NCBI RefSeq assembly: GCF_009861525.1
Contig: NZ_WVHL01000005.1
Coordinates: forward strand, 2,542,001-2,606,000
Source: Pseudomonas sp. LD120
Lineage (GTDB): Bacteria > Pseudomonadota > Gammaproteobacteria > Pseudomonadales > Pseudomonadaceae
Length of the DNA: 64,000 bases
Reading direction: 5' to 3'
The notes beneath the pieces were generated by a model. That model had not been told where the DNA came from. It made no database searches and saw only the letters and a program-made list of their open reading frames with translations. The position numbers were made by a program, and so were the translations under genes. Within the stretch, counting starts at the first letter, position 1; each line of letters begins with the position of its first letter. Shown piece by piece: positions 50,839 to 60,152 of the stretch.

Positions 50839-52611
50839 TCAGAAGTGCTCGGCGTCGAGGCCGAACAGCGAGGAACTGCCGGCGCGGATGCTCTGCTCCA
50901 GGCTGAGAATGCGCGGCAGCAAGCGGCTGAAGTAGAAGCGCGCGGTGGCCAGCTTGGCACCGTAGAAACCGGGGTCTTCAGCGTGCTTGTGCTCGGCCAC
51001 CTGGGCCATGCGCGCCCACAGGTAGGCGTAGGCCACGTAGCCGAACAGTTGCAGGTATTCGACGCAGGCGCTGCCCACCGCGTGGGGGTTGTGCGCGGCC
51101 TGCTCGCGCAGCCAGTCGCTGAGGTCTTCCAGGCGCTGCACCGCGTCCAGTAGTTCGGCGGCGTAGGCGGCGCCTGGCAGGTAGGCATAGTCGCGGATCT
51201 CGCCGGTGAACAGGCGCAGGGCCACGCCGCCATTGCCCACCACCTTGCGCCCCAAGAGGTCCAGGGCCTGGATGCCGTTGGTGCCTTCGTAGATCTGCGC
51301 GATGCGCACATCGCGCACCAGTTGCTCCTGGCCCCATTCGCGAATGTAGCCGTGGCCGCCGAAGATCTGCTGGCCGAGCACGCAACTGTCCAGGCCGGTG
51401 TCGGTGAAGAAGGCCTTGGCCACCGGGGTCAGCAGCGCCACCAGCGCTTCGGCGTTGTGCCGCTCATGGGGCTGGTCGGCGAACTTGGCCAGGTCCAACT
51501 GCTGGCCGACGTAGCTGGCGAAGGCCCGGCCGCCTTCGGTCATGGCCTTCATGGTCAGCAGCATGCGCCGCACATCGGGGTGAACGATGATCGGGTCGGC
51601 GATCTTGTCCTTGGCCACCGGGCCGGCCGGGGAGCGGCTCTGGATGCGTTCGCGGGCGTAGGTGCGGGCGTTCTGGTAGGAGTTCTCGGCGCAGCCGATG
51701 CCCTGGATGCCGATGGACAGGCGCTCGTAGTTCATCATGGTGAACATCGCCGCCAGGCCCTTGTTGGCCTCGCCGATCAGCCAGCCGCTGGCGCCGTCGA
51801 AGTTCAGCACGCAGGTGGCCGAGGCCTTGATGCCCATCTTGTGTTCGATGGAGCCGCAGCTCACCGCGTTGGCTGCGCCGAGGTGGCCGTTGGCGTCGAC
51901 CTGGATCTTCGGCACCAGGAACAGCGAGATGCCCTTGGGCCCTGCGGGGGCGTCCGGCAGCTTGGCCAGCACCAGGTGGATGATGTTCTCGGTCAGGTCC
52001 TGCTCGCCGCCGGTGATGAAGATCTTGCTGCCGCTGATGCGGTAGCTGCCATCGGCCTGGGGTTCGGCGCGGGTGCGGATGATCCCCAGGTCGGTGCCGG
52101 CATGGGCCTCGGTCAGGCACATGGAACCGGCCCAGCGGCCTTCGTACATCGGCGGCAGGTAGCGCTGCTTGAGCTCCTCGCTGGCGTGGGCGTCGATGGC
52201 CAGGCAGGCCCCGGAACTCAGGGCCGAGTACAGGGCGAAACTGGAATTGGCGGCGTAGAGCATCTCTTCGAACTGCACCGCGAGCATCTTCGGCATGCCC
52301 ATGCCGCCGTAGGCCGGGTTGCCGCTCAGGCCAACCCAACCGCCCTGGATATAGGTGCTGTAGGCCTCCTTGAAGCCGGCCGGGGTGCTTACCTGCCCGG
52401 CGTGCCAGCTGGCGCCTTCTTCGTCGCCGCTGCGGTTGAGCGGGGCGATCAGATTGCCGGTGACCTTGGCCGCTTCTTCGAGAATGGCGTCGGCGGTGTC
52501 GGCGTCCACGGTGTCGGCCAGGGCCGGCAGGCGCGCCCAGAGCTGGGGGGCGTTGAACACTTCATGCAGGACAAAGCGCATATCGCGCAGCGGAGCATTG
52601 AATTCGGGCAT
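50839..52611 (-). CDS. Acyl-CoA dehydrogenase, DmdC-like long form
   Basis: 590 residues, the roughly 600-residue acyl-CoA dehydrogenase class with a C-terminal extension. Features: SLTEAHAGTDLG-like FAD/substrate motif (CLTEAHAGTDLG), KIFITGGE, MMNYERLSIGIQG, and GGHGYIREWGQEQLVRDVRIAQIYEGTNGIQ with the catalytic Glu. FAD enzyme that makes the trans-2-enoyl-CoA. The nearest named family is 3-methylthiopropanoyl-CoA dehydrogenase (DmdC), but most Pseudomonas members have unknown substrates. ATG 52611 begins MPEFNAPLRDMRFVLHE, the usual start. It is next to an acyl-CoA ligase on the same strand. Confidence 0.9.
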   Translation of the reverse strand: MPEFNAPLRDMRFVLHEVFNAPQLWARLPALADTVDADTADAILEEAAKVTGNLIAPLNRSGDEEGASWHAGQVSTPAGFKEAYSTYIQGGWVGLSGNPAYGGMGMPKMLAVQFEEMLYAANSSFALYSALSSGACLAIDAHASEELKQRYLPPMYEGRWAGSMCLTEAHAGTDLGIIRTRAEPQADGSYRISGSKIFITGGEQDLTENIIHLVLAKLPDAPAGPKGISLFLVPKIQVDANGHLGAANAVSCGSIEHKMGIKASATCVLNFDGASGWLIGEANKGLAAMFTMMNYERLSIGIQGIGCAENSYQNARTYARERIQSRSPAGPVAKDKIADPIIVHPDVRRMLLTMKAMTEGGRAFASYVGQQLDLAKFADQPHERHNAEALVALLTPVAKAFFTDTGLDSCVLGQQIFGGHGYIREWGQEQLVRDVRIAQIYEGTNGIQALDLLGRKVVGNGGVALRLFTGEIRDYAYLPGAAYAAELLDAVQRLEDLSDWLREQAAHNPHAVGSACVEYLQLFGYVAYAYLWARMAQVAEHKHAEDPGFYGAKLATARFYFSRLLPRILSLEQSIRAGSSSLFGLDAEHF

Positions 52612-52685
52612 TGCAGGAACCTCGGGCAAAAAGGGGAGGTTGAGCGGCCGTGGCCGCATGAATCGAAAACGAAACCCGCCCTCTT

Positions 52686-52812
52686 GCAGGAGCCGGCATG
52701 CCGGCGAAGCGCCCCGCGAGCCCTGTATCGCCCTGGCCGACGCCTTCGCGGGCAAACCGGCTGCGGATGCAGGGACCTTGAGGGCGCCTTCGCTGACAAG
52801 TCAGCTCCTACC
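52686..52812 (+). repeat. REP cluster between dehydrogenase and ligase genes
   Basis: Three REP-like units: GCAGGAGCCGGCATGCCGGC (52686-), GCCTTCGCGGGCAAACCGGC (52742-), GCCTTCGCTGACAAGTCAGC (52786-). The first and last are in inverted orientation, giving a REPIN-like hairpin. Confidence 0.8.
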
Positions 52813-52835
52813 GGAGAGGGGCTGGTGTATTCAGG

Positions 52836-54458
52836 CTAGAGGTTTTTCGCCAGGTCGCGCAGGACGAATTTCTGGATCTTGCCGGTGGAGGTCTTGGGCA
52901 ACTGGCTGAAAACCACGGTGCGCGGCACCTTGAAGCCTGCCAGGTGCTCGCGGCAGAAGGCGATGATCTGCGCCTCGCTCACCTCCTGATGATCGGCCTT
53001 GAGGGTGATGAAGGCGCAGGGGGTTTCGCCCCATTTTTCATCGGGTCGGGCCACCACTGCCGCTTCCAGCACCGCCGGATGGCGATAGAGCACGCCTTCG
53101 AGCTCAATGGTGGAGATGTTCTCGCCGCCGGAAATGATGATGTCCTTGAGCCGGTCGCGGATTTCGATATAGCCGTCCGGATGGGTTACCGCCAGATCGC
53201 CGGTGTGGAACCAGCCGCCCTCGAAGGCCTCGGTGGTGGCCGTGGGGTTCTTCAGGTAGCCCTTCATCACGGTGTTGCCGCGCATGAAGATCTCACCGAT
53301 GGTCTGGCCGTCATGGGGCGTGGGTTGCAGGGTTTTCGGGTCGGCCACCATGACCCCTTCCAAGGTCGGGTAGCGCACCCCCTGGCGTGCCTTGATCTGC
53401 GCCCGCTGTTCCAGCGCCAGTTCGTCCCAGGCCGCGTGCCAGGCGCACAGGGTCACCGGGCCGTAGACCTCGGTCAGGCCGTAGACGTGGGTGACCTTGA
53501 TGCCCATTTCCTCCACGGCGCCGATCACCTTGGCCGGTGGCGCCGCCCCGGCGACCATGGCGTTGACCGGGTGGTCGATGGCCGCCTTGGCCGAGTCCGG
53601 CATGTTCACCAGGGCATTGAGCACGATCGGTGCGCCGCACAGGTGAGTGACCTGGTGTTCGTGGATCAGGTTGAGAATTTTCTGCGGGTCGACCCGGCGC
53701 AGGAACACATGCACGCCCGCCAGGGCGGTGACGATCCACGGGTAGCACCAGCCATTGCAATGGAACATCGGCAGGGTCCACAGATACACCGGGTGGTTAC
53801 CCATGGCCCAGATCATCTGGTTGCCCAGGGAATTGAGGTAGGCGCCGCGGTGGTGATAGACCACGCCCTTGGGGTTGCCGGTAGTACCCGAGGTGTAGTT
53901 CAGGGCGATGGCCTGCCATTCGTCCTCCGGCCACTGCCAGGGGTACTCTGGGTCGCCTTCGGCGAGAAATGCCTCGTAATCCAGATCGCTGACCGCCTGG
54001 CCTTCGCCGTATTCCGGGTCGTCGACATCGATCACCAGTGGCGGGTGGTCGAGCATGGCCACGGCGGCGTGGATCACCTCATGGAACTCGCGGTCGGCGA
54101 TCAGCACCTTGGCTTCGCCGTGGGCCAGCATGAAGGCGATGGCCTCGGCGTCCAGGCGCACGTTGAGGGCATTGAGCACGGCGCCGATCATCGGCACGCC
54201 AAAATGCGCCTCGAGCATCGCCGGGATATTCGGCAGCATCACCGCCACTGTGTCGTTCTTGCCGATGCCACGGCCGGCCAGGGCCGAGGCCAGACGCCGG
54301 CAGCGGCTGTAGGTCTGGGCCCAGGTGCGCCGGATCGAGCCGTGGATCACCGCCGGATACTCGGGGTAAACCGCAGCGGTGCGTTCGATGAAGCTCAAGG
54401 GAGAGAGGGCGATATGGTTGACGGCAGACGGCGCGAGGCCTTGCTCGTAGATGGACAT
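52836..54458 (-). CDS. Acyl-CoA synthetase (AMP-forming), DmdB-like
   Basis: 540 residues of the ANL superfamily: A3 motif TSGTTGNPKGV, A5 HVYGLTEVYGP, A7 GWFHTGDLAV, A8 LKDIIISGGENIS and the catalytic Lys in KTSTGKIQKF. It activates a carboxylic acid with ATP and CoA. The family contains methylmercaptopropionate-CoA ligase (DmdB) and medium-chain acyl-CoA ligases, and pairing with a DmdC-like dehydrogenase is noteworthy. Divergent from a FixJ-type two-component system that may control it. Confidence 0.9.
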   Translation of the reverse strand: MSIYEQGLAPSAVNHIALSPLSFIERTAAVYPEYPAVIHGSIRRTWAQTYSRCRRLASALAGRGIGKNDTVAVMLPNIPAMLEAHFGVPMIGAVLNALNVRLDAEAIAFMLAHGEAKVLIADREFHEVIHAAVAMLDHPPLVIDVDDPEYGEGQAVSDLDYEAFLAEGDPEYPWQWPEDEWQAIALNYTSGTTGNPKGVVYHHRGAYLNSLGNQMIWAMGNHPVYLWTLPMFHCNGWCYPWIVTALAGVHVFLRRVDPQKILNLIHEHQVTHLCGAPIVLNALVNMPDSAKAAIDHPVNAMVAGAAPPAKVIGAVEEMGIKVTHVYGLTEVYGPVTLCAWHAAWDELALEQRAQIKARQGVRYPTLEGVMVADPKTLQPTPHDGQTIGEIFMRGNTVMKGYLKNPTATTEAFEGGWFHTGDLAVTHPDGYIEIRDRLKDIIISGGENISTIELEGVLYRHPAVLEAAVVARPDEKWGETPCAFITLKADHQEVSEAQIIAFCREHLAGFKVPRTVVFSQLPKTSTGKIQKFVLRDLAKNL

Positions 54459-54538
54459 GGTTCGGGTACCCGGTGGCTGATTATTAGCTCTATTGGCCGA
54501 CGCTTGCGTGGTGGGTGCAGCCTGCCTGAAACCCTTAC

Positions 54539-54603
54539 CGTGGGAGCCGGCTTGCCGGCGAAGGCGATCTCACGGGCCCCTTCGCTGGCAAACCAGCTCC
54601 TGC
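54539..54603 (+). repeat. REPIN upstream of the acyl-CoA ligase gene
   Basis: GTGGGAGCCGGCTTGCCGGC at one end and TTCGCTGGCAAACCAGCTCC at the other, in inverted orientation around a short spacer. Confidence 0.82.
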
Positions 54604-54707
54604 GTTCGGTGTTCCCTACAAGCAGCACACCCAGCGAAAGCTCGGTGACTTATCCGGGGTCTTTTATATACTGTTTGTCGACTGATATGGAAGTACTACC
54701 TGAGTTG

Positions 54708-54725
54708 TATAGTATTTGTACTATA
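54708..54725. promoter_or_regulatory. Palindrome between the ligase and histidine-kinase genes
   Basis: TATAGTA-TTTG-TACTATA, perfect 7-bp arms, in an AT-rich stretch 38 bases before the kinase ATG. Related fragments (AGTACTACC, 54691-) lie just upstream. Candidate binding site for the response regulator or for another regulator acting on the divergent genes. Confidence 0.45.
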
Positions 54726-54763
54726 TTTAAAATTCGCTGTTGTCACCCACAGGTTGATCGACA

Positions 54764-56665
54764 ATGCCTACCTCCACCCACCTGAGCCGCTGGTTGCAGC
54801 AACAGCGCGAAGGCCAGTTGCCGGACTCGCCCTGGCTCGGCCACGACCCACAGCCGAGCCTGCTGCTGGACGCCCGGGCACAGCCGCTGGACCTCAATCC
54901 GGCGTTGCGCCAGTGGCTGGATGGCGCAGCATCGAGCGATCTCGCGGCCCTGCTGCCGATCAACCACCCGGCGCTGGTGCGGGCATGTCTGGCGCAGCAA
55001 CGGGCCATCGAACAGGTCGAGGCCCAGTGGGGCGAGCGGATTCTGCTCTGGACCTTTATCCCCGACCCCCAGCGGCAACGAGTGTTGGCCCGTTGTAGCG
55101 AAGCCACGGCGCAGTTGCTGGCCGAGCGTGAATCGGCCAAGGCCCGGCGCCTGTACCGGCTGATCACCGAAAACACCACCGACCTGATTTCCCGGCACAC
55201 TCCGGATGGCCGCTTCCTCGATGCCTCGCCGGCGTCCTGGACCCTGTTGGGCTACTGGCCCGAGCAACTGCGCGGCCTGCTGGCCCGCAGCCTGTTCCAC
55301 AGCCAGGACCTGGCCGGGCTGATGCAGCGCACCCAGGACGCCCTGGAGCAGGACGGCTACCACACCATGACCTACCGTATTCGCCACCGCGACGGCCATT
55401 ACCTGTGGTTCGAAACCGCCTGCCGGGGCATCCGCGATACCTACACCGGCACCGTGGTGGAAGTGGTGGCGGTGTCCCGGGACATCACCGCCCGGGTCCA
55501 GGCCGAAGAGAACAAGCGGCGCCTGGCCGAAGTGGTGGAAGCCAACCCCGACCCGGTGCTGTTCATCCAGCCCAGTGGCGCGGTGACTTACCTCAACCCG
55601 GCGGCGCGGCGCACCCTGGGGCTCGGGGTCGATCAAGCGATGCCCGACCTGGCCTCGATACTCAGCCCCCAAGTGCTGGACAGCCTGCAATGCGAGGGCT
55701 GGGAGCGCGCCGAGCGCTGCGCTCGCTGGAGCATCGAGGCGCGCCTGCAACCGCCGGCCGGCGGCGCCTCGGTGCCAGTGTCGCTGATGCTCCTGGCCCA
55801 CCGTGCGGCCAGTGGCGAGCGCTTCTATTCCCTGGTGGCCCACGACCAGAGCGAGCGCGAACTGCGCGAAGCCCAGCAGCGCCATCACCAGGACGAACTG
55901 GCCCACACTGCGCGGGTGGTGACCCTGGGCGAACTGGCCTCGGGCATCGCTCACGAGATCAACCAGCCGCTGGCGGCGGTGGTCAATTACGCCAACGCCA
56001 GCCAGCGTTATTTGCAGGCACTGGACACTCACCCCGAGGCCGCCCGCAAGGTTGCCCAGGGCCTGGAACGGATTGCCGATCAAGCCACCCACGCCGCCGA
56101 AGTGATCAAGCGTTTGCGGGCCTTTCTGCGCAAGGGCGGGCGCCGGGTGCAGGCCCTGGACCTCGCCGAAGTAGCCCGGGAAACCGTGCGCCTGTGTGCC
56201 TGGGAAGCCCAGGCCAGCCAGGTGACGATCGACTTGCACCTGGCGGATAATCTGCCGCCGGTGTACGCCGACCGGGTGCTGCTGGAGCAGGTGCTGCTGA
56301 ACCTTTTGCGCAACGCCATCGAGGCCAATCGCGAAGTGCACGGGCAGCAGGGCTCGCACATTGTGCTGGCGGCCGAGGCGAGGAGCGAAGGCGGGGTGCA
56401 GATCAGCGTCAGCGACCAGGGCCCCGGGGTCTGTGCCGAGCAACTGCCGCAACTGTTCACCCCGTTCTACACCAGCAAGGTCAACGGCCTGGGGCTCGGA
56501 TTGTCCATGAGCCGCAGCATCGTCGAAGGCTTTGGCGGCGACTTGCAGGCCCAGCCCCAGGCGGTGGGCCTGCGCATGTGCTGCCGGCTGCCGGCCAGCG
56601 CCCCGGCCGACCCCCCGGCAACTTCTCAGGCATCTTCCCAGGCAACGACAGGAGCAAGGCAATGA
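54764..56665 (+). CDS. PAS-domain sensor histidine kinase (FixL/TtrS-like)
   Basis: 633 residues, no membrane helix visible. An N-terminal unknown domain (1-110) is followed by PAS 1 (about 120-250; TDLISRHTPDGRFLDASPAS, then a PAC motif YRIRHRDGHYLWFE), PAS 2 (about 260-370), HisKA with phospho-His in GIAHEINQPLAAVVNYANA, and HATPase (LLRNAIEAN, VSDQGPG, GLGLGLSMSRSIVEGFGG). The H-box EINQPL is typical of FixL/DctB-type kinases. It overlaps the regulator gene by ATGA. It is divergent from the acyl-CoA ligase; the signal is unknown but is likely cytoplasmic. Confidence 0.92.
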   Translation: MPTSTHLSRWLQQQREGQLPDSPWLGHDPQPSLLLDARAQPLDLNPALRQWLDGAASSDLAALLPINHPALVRACLAQQRAIEQVEAQWGERILLWTFIPDPQRQRVLARCSEATAQLLAERESAKARRLYRLITENTTDLISRHTPDGRFLDASPASWTLLGYWPEQLRGLLARSLFHSQDLAGLMQRTQDALEQDGYHTMTYRIRHRDGHYLWFETACRGIRDTYTGTVVEVVAVSRDITARVQAEENKRRLAEVVEANPDPVLFIQPSGAVTYLNPAARRTLGLGVDQAMPDLASILSPQVLDSLQCEGWERAERCARWSIEARLQPPAGGASVPVSLMLLAHRAASGERFYSLVAHDQSERELREAQQRHHQDELAHTARVVTLGELASGIAHEINQPLAAVVNYANASQRYLQALDTHPEAARKVAQGLERIADQATHAAEVIKRLRAFLRKGGRRVQALDLAEVARETVRLCAWEAQASQVTIDLHLADNLPPVYADRVLLEQVLLNLLRNAIEANREVHGQQGSHIVLAAEARSEGGVQISVSDQGPGVCAEQLPQLFTPFYTSKVNGLGLGLSMSRSIVEGFGGDLQAQPQAVGLRMCCRLPASAPADPPATSQASSQATTGARQ

Positions 56666-57297
56666 CGAGCGTGGCGCAGCAGTTGGTGTACGTGGTCGAC
56701 GACGACCCGGGCATGCTTGACTCCACCGTCTGGCTCCTGGAGTCGGTGGGGCTCAAGGCCGTGCCCTTCACCAGCGGCCGGGAGTTTCTCGAACACTGCG
56801 ACCCCAGCCTGAACGCCTGCGTGCTACTGGATGTGCGCATGCCCGGCATGGGCGGGCTGAATGTCCAGGAAGAGCTGCGCCAGCGCGATATCCACCTGCC
56901 GCTGATCTTTGTCAGCGGCCACGCCGACGTGCCCATCGTGGTCCGCGCGTTCAAGGCCGGGGCGGTGGATTTCATCGAGAAGCCCTACAACGAACAGCTG
57001 CTGCTGGACAGCGTGCAGCAGGCCCTGAACCGCGCCGACAACCGTCAGAGCCAAAGCGCCGAACAGGCACGGGTGCACGCGCGGGTCGAGAGCCTCACGC
57101 CACGGGAGACGGATGTGCTGCTGCCGCTGGTCAAGGGCTACACCAATCGGGAGATTGCCGAACAGCTGGGGGTCAGCGTCAAGACCATCGACCTGTATCG
57201 CTCACGGGTGATGAAGCGCATGCAGGCCGAGCACCTGCCGGACCTGGTGGGCATGGCGATTGCCGTCGGCCTGGTGGACCCGCTGCACCTGCGCTGA
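56662..57297 (+). CDS. FixJ-family response regulator
   Basis: 211 residues. Receiver domain with the acidic pair DDD near residue 13, phospho-Asp in VLLDVRMPGMGG and Lys in IEKPYNEQ, then a LuxR-type HTH (LTPRETDVLLPLVKGYTNRE, then IAEQLGVSVKTIDLYRSRVM). It is the partner of the kinase whose stop it overlaps. Likely target: the divergent acyl-CoA ligase/dehydrogenase genes. Confidence 0.93.
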   Translation: MTSVAQQLVYVVDDDPGMLDSTVWLLESVGLKAVPFTSGREFLEHCDPSLNACVLLDVRMPGMGGLNVQEELRQRDIHLPLIFVSGHADVPIVVRAFKAGAVDFIEKPYNEQLLLDSVQQALNRADNRQSQSAEQARVHARVESLTPRETDVLLPLVKGYTNREIAEQLGVSVKTIDLYRSRVMKRMQAEHLPDLVGMAIAVGLVDPLHLR

Positions 57298-57300
57298 GGT

Positions 57301-57897
57301 TCAGGCCACGGCGCTCTGGGGCGACGCACCGCCGAGCAGGCGCTCGATGGCGCCGCTCAGCAGGTTTTCCAGCAAGGCGTCGCGTTCACGCTCCGCCAGG
57401 GGCTGCTCGCTGAACCAACTGGGGGCGTTGTTCAGCAGGCTGGCCACTGCGTGGGCGGTGGCCCGTCGCGCCGCCTCACCCTGCCCGGGCGGGGGGCCCA
57501 GCAGTTGCAACAACTGTTGCTCGTAACGCTCGCGCAATTGCCCGACCCGCAGTTGCTGGTCGGGATTGAGGCAGCCGCTGTCGCGCTCCACCAGGCGAAA
57601 ATGCCGCGGCAATTCCCGGTGCAACTTCAGGTGGGCGCGGATCAGCGCCGGCAGGCAGTCGCCCTGCAACTTGCGCCGCTGCAGGCGCTTGAGGGTGCTG
57701 TGCAGCTCATCGAAGAACTCTTCGATCAGGTCCAGCAGCAGGTGCTGCTTGCTCGGGTAATGGTGGTACAGCGAGCCTGGGGTCAATCCCAGATGGCTCG
57801 CCAGCTCACGCATGCCGACCTGGCCGAAGCCCTTGCTGGCGAACAGCTCCAGGGCCTTGTCGCGGCTTTCGGCAAAGCGTGAGCAGCGCTCAGCCAT
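57301..57897 (-). CDS. TetR-family regulator
   Basis: 198 residues from ATG 57897. HTH: LASHLGLTPGSLYHHYPSKQHLL is visible at residues about 28-50. It overlaps the end of the 3-hydroxyacyl-CoA dehydrogenase gene by 8 bases, so it is co-transcribed with it, and probably regulates fatty or short-chain acyl-CoA metabolism (AcrR/FadR-like in that role, inferred). The stop is 4 bases from that of the convergent response regulator. Confidence 0.88.
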   Translation of the reverse strand: MAERCSRFAESRDKALELFASKGFGQVGMRELASHLGLTPGSLYHHYPSKQHLLLDLIEEFFDELHSTLKRLQRRKLQGDCLPALIRAHLKLHRELPRHFRLVERDSGCLNPDQQLRVGQLRERYEQQLLQLLGPPPGQGEAARRATAHAVASLLNNAPSWFSEQPLAERERDALLENLLSGAIERLLGGASPQSAVA

Positions 57898-58741
57898 AGG
57901 GATGGAAACCCCGACCGGTCTTGCGCCCCAGGTAACCGGCGGCGACCATTTCCTTGAGCAGCGGCGCGGGGCGGTACTTGCTGTCGTTGAACCCCTCGTA
58001 GAAGGCTTCAAGGATCGCCAGCAGGGTGTCCAGGCCGATCAGGTCGGCCAGGGCCAGCGGGCCGATCGGCTGGTTGCAGCCCAGGCGCATGCCGGCGTCG
58101 ATGTCCTCGGCGCTGGCCAAGCCTTCCTGGAACACCAGGATCGCCTCGTTGATCATCGGTACCAGGATGCGATTGACCACAAAACCCGGGCGGTTGCCGG
58201 CAGTGATCGCGGTCTTGCCCAGGCGCTCGGCCATATGCATGGCCAAGGCGTGGGTCGCGTCACTGGTCTGCAGGCCGCGGATCACCTCAATCAGGCCCAT
58301 CACCGGCACCGGGTTGAAAAAATGCAGGCCGATAAAGCGCTCCGGCGCGCTGACGCTGGCGGCCAGTTGGGTGATCGACAGCGACGAGGTGTTGGAGGCG
58401 ATCACGCACTCGGCGCTGACCTGGGCGGCGATCTGCTGCAGCACCTTGAGCTTGAGGTCCAGATTCTCGGTGGCGGCTTCGATCACCAGTTGCGCATCCT
58501 TGAGCGCACTGTAGTCGGTGCTGATGCGGATCCGGCCGAGGGCGGCGCGCTTGGCGTCTTCGCTCAAGGTGCCTTTGCTCACCTGGCGGTCGAGGTTCTT
58601 GCCGATGGTGGCCAGGGCTTTTTCCAGAGCGCCCTGGGCGATGTCCAGCAGGGTCACGTCAAAGCCCGCCTGGGCGCAGACCTGGGCAATGCCGTTGCCC
58701 ATGGTGCCGGCACCGATCACCCCGATATTTGCAAGATTCAT
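57890..58741 (-). CDS. 3-hydroxybutyryl-CoA dehydrogenase
   Basis: 283 residues. NAD-binding GAGTMGNGIAQVCAQAG at the N-terminus, catalytic His in IGLHFFNPVPVM, and the C-terminal helical domain with RPGFVVNRILVPMINEA and GRKTGRGFHPYG. Converts (S)-3-hydroxyacyl-CoA to 3-oxoacyl-CoA (PaaH/Hbd type). Single-domain, full-length. It precedes the TetR gene in one transcript. Confidence 0.93.
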   Translation of the reverse strand: MNLANIGVIGAGTMGNGIAQVCAQAGFDVTLLDIAQGALEKALATIGKNLDRQVSKGTLSEDAKRAALGRIRISTDYSALKDAQLVIEAATENLDLKLKVLQQIAAQVSAECVIASNTSSLSITQLAASVSAPERFIGLHFFNPVPVMGLIEVIRGLQTSDATHALAMHMAERLGKTAITAGNRPGFVVNRILVPMINEAILVFQEGLASAEDIDAGMRLGCNQPIGPLALADLIGLDTLLAILEAFYEGFNDSKYRPAPLLKEMVAAGYLGRKTGRGFHPYG

Positions 58742-58911
58742 CTTCAGCTCTTCCTTTGTTCATGGCCTTCGCGGAGCATGGCGCGGATGCCTTGCCCAGC
58801 GCTTTATCCAGCGCGAGTCTAGAGCCCCGCAGGCCGACCGGCCTATGCCGAAAGCGGTCAAGGGGGCTGGCGTTTTTTGCCATAGGTCCAGCTTCGGGAG
58901 CACAGCCACAT

Positions 58912-59928
58912 ATGCGTGAAACGGATTCGGTCGCGGTCTACTTTGTCCGGGTGATGACCCACGCCCTGCGCCAGCAGCCGGCGCGCCTGGCGGCGGTACT
59001 GAGCGAGGCCGGCATCGACCCGGCGTTGCTCGACCAGCCCCAGGCGCGGGTGCCCGGCAGCGCCTTTGCCGCGCTGTGGCTGATCCAGATCCGCGAGTTG
59101 CAGGACGAATTCTTCCAGCTTGACTCCCGCGGCATGCCGCCGGGGGCTTTCGCCCTGATCTGTCGTGGGCTGATCCAGGAACCCAACCTGGAAAAGGCCC
59201 TGCGCCAGTGCCTGAATAACTTTGGCCTGTTTCTGCGGGACGTCGGCGCCCACCTCAGCGTGCGCGGCAAGCGCGCGGTGATCAGCCTGGACAGCCGTTG
59301 CGACGATCCCGAGCGTGGCCACTACGCCGAAGAAACCCTGCTGGTGCTGATCATCAGCCTGCTGTGCTGGCTCGGCGGGCGGCGGATTCCCATCGACCGC
59401 GCCGACTTTCGCCATCATCGCCTGAGCCTCAGTGACGATGCGTTGCTGTGGGGCAGCAACCTGAGCTGGAACGCCGGGCGCACCGAGATCGAATTCGCCA
59501 GCCGTTTCCTGCGCCTGCCGGTGGTCCAGGACCTGGCCTCGCTCAAGGTCTTTTTGCGCAGCGCCCCGCAGTGGCTGGTGATCCGTTTTCGCAACCAGCA
59601 CGGGCTGACCACCCAGGTGCACCAACGCCTGCGGGGCAGCCACTACAGCCAGTGGCCGACCCTGGAAGCCTTCGCCCGCGAAGTGCAGATGAGCGCCAGC
59701 ACCCTGCGCCGGCGCCTGGAGCGCGAGGGCGGCTCGTACCAGGAGATCAAGGATGAAGTGCGCCGCGGCGTCGCCGTCGAACTGCTACGCCGCACCAGCG
59801 TCAGCATCAGTGAGATTGCCGAACTCACCGGCTTCCAGGAGCCCAGCGCCTTCCACCGCGCGTTCAAGAAATGGACCGGCGAAAGCCCCGGTCGCTACCG
59901 CGCCCGCTTCCAGCCTGCACCTGCCTGA
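58912..59928 (+). CDS. AraC-family regulator (OruR/CdhR-type)
   Basis: 338 residues from ATG 58912; upstream in-frame codons overlap the promoter region of the divergent dehydrogenase. An N-terminal arabinose-binding-like domain of the PF12625 type is followed by a C-terminal double HTH (FAREVQMSASTLRRRLEREG, then ISEIAELTGFQEPSAFHRAF with KKWTGESPGRYR). Divergent from the 3-hydroxybutyryl-CoA dehydrogenase gene, which is its most probable target. Confidence 0.9.
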   Translation: MRETDSVAVYFVRVMTHALRQQPARLAAVLSEAGIDPALLDQPQARVPGSAFAALWLIQIRELQDEFFQLDSRGMPPGAFALICRGLIQEPNLEKALRQCLNNFGLFLRDVGAHLSVRGKRAVISLDSRCDDPERGHYAEETLLVLIISLLCWLGGRRIPIDRADFRHHRLSLSDDALLWGSNLSWNAGRTEIEFASRFLRLPVVQDLASLKVFLRSAPQWLVIRFRNQHGLTTQVHQRLRGSHYSQWPTLEAFAREVQMSASTLRRRLEREGGSYQEIKDEVRRGVAVELLRRTSVSISEIAELTGFQEPSAFHRAFKKWTGESPGRYRARFQPAPA

Positions 59929-59948
59929 TTCCACGACATCACAGCAAC

Positions 59949-60143
59949 TGTAGGAGCTGGCTTGCCAGCGAAGGCGTCCGCAAGATCACCGCCTGATCCG
60001 AGGGCCCATTCGCCGGCAAGCCGGCTTCTACAGAAACGCGCAACACCCCGGAGCGCCGTGTAGGAGCTGGCTTGCTAGCGAAGACGTCCGCAAGGTCACC
60101 GCCTGATCCGAGGGCCCTTTCGCCGGCAAGCCGGCTCCTACAG
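59949..60143 (+). repeat. Two tandem REPINs
   Basis: REPIN 1 is 59949-60033 and REPIN 2 is 60059-60143. Each starts TGTAGGAGCTGGCTTGC and ends GCCGGCAAGCCGGCTYCTACAG, with an almost identical spacer (CCGCAAGRTCACCGCCTGAT). The second looks like a recent duplicate of the first. They separate convergent araC-type and acoR genes. Confidence 0.92.
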
Positions 60144-60152
60144 AGGTGTGGG

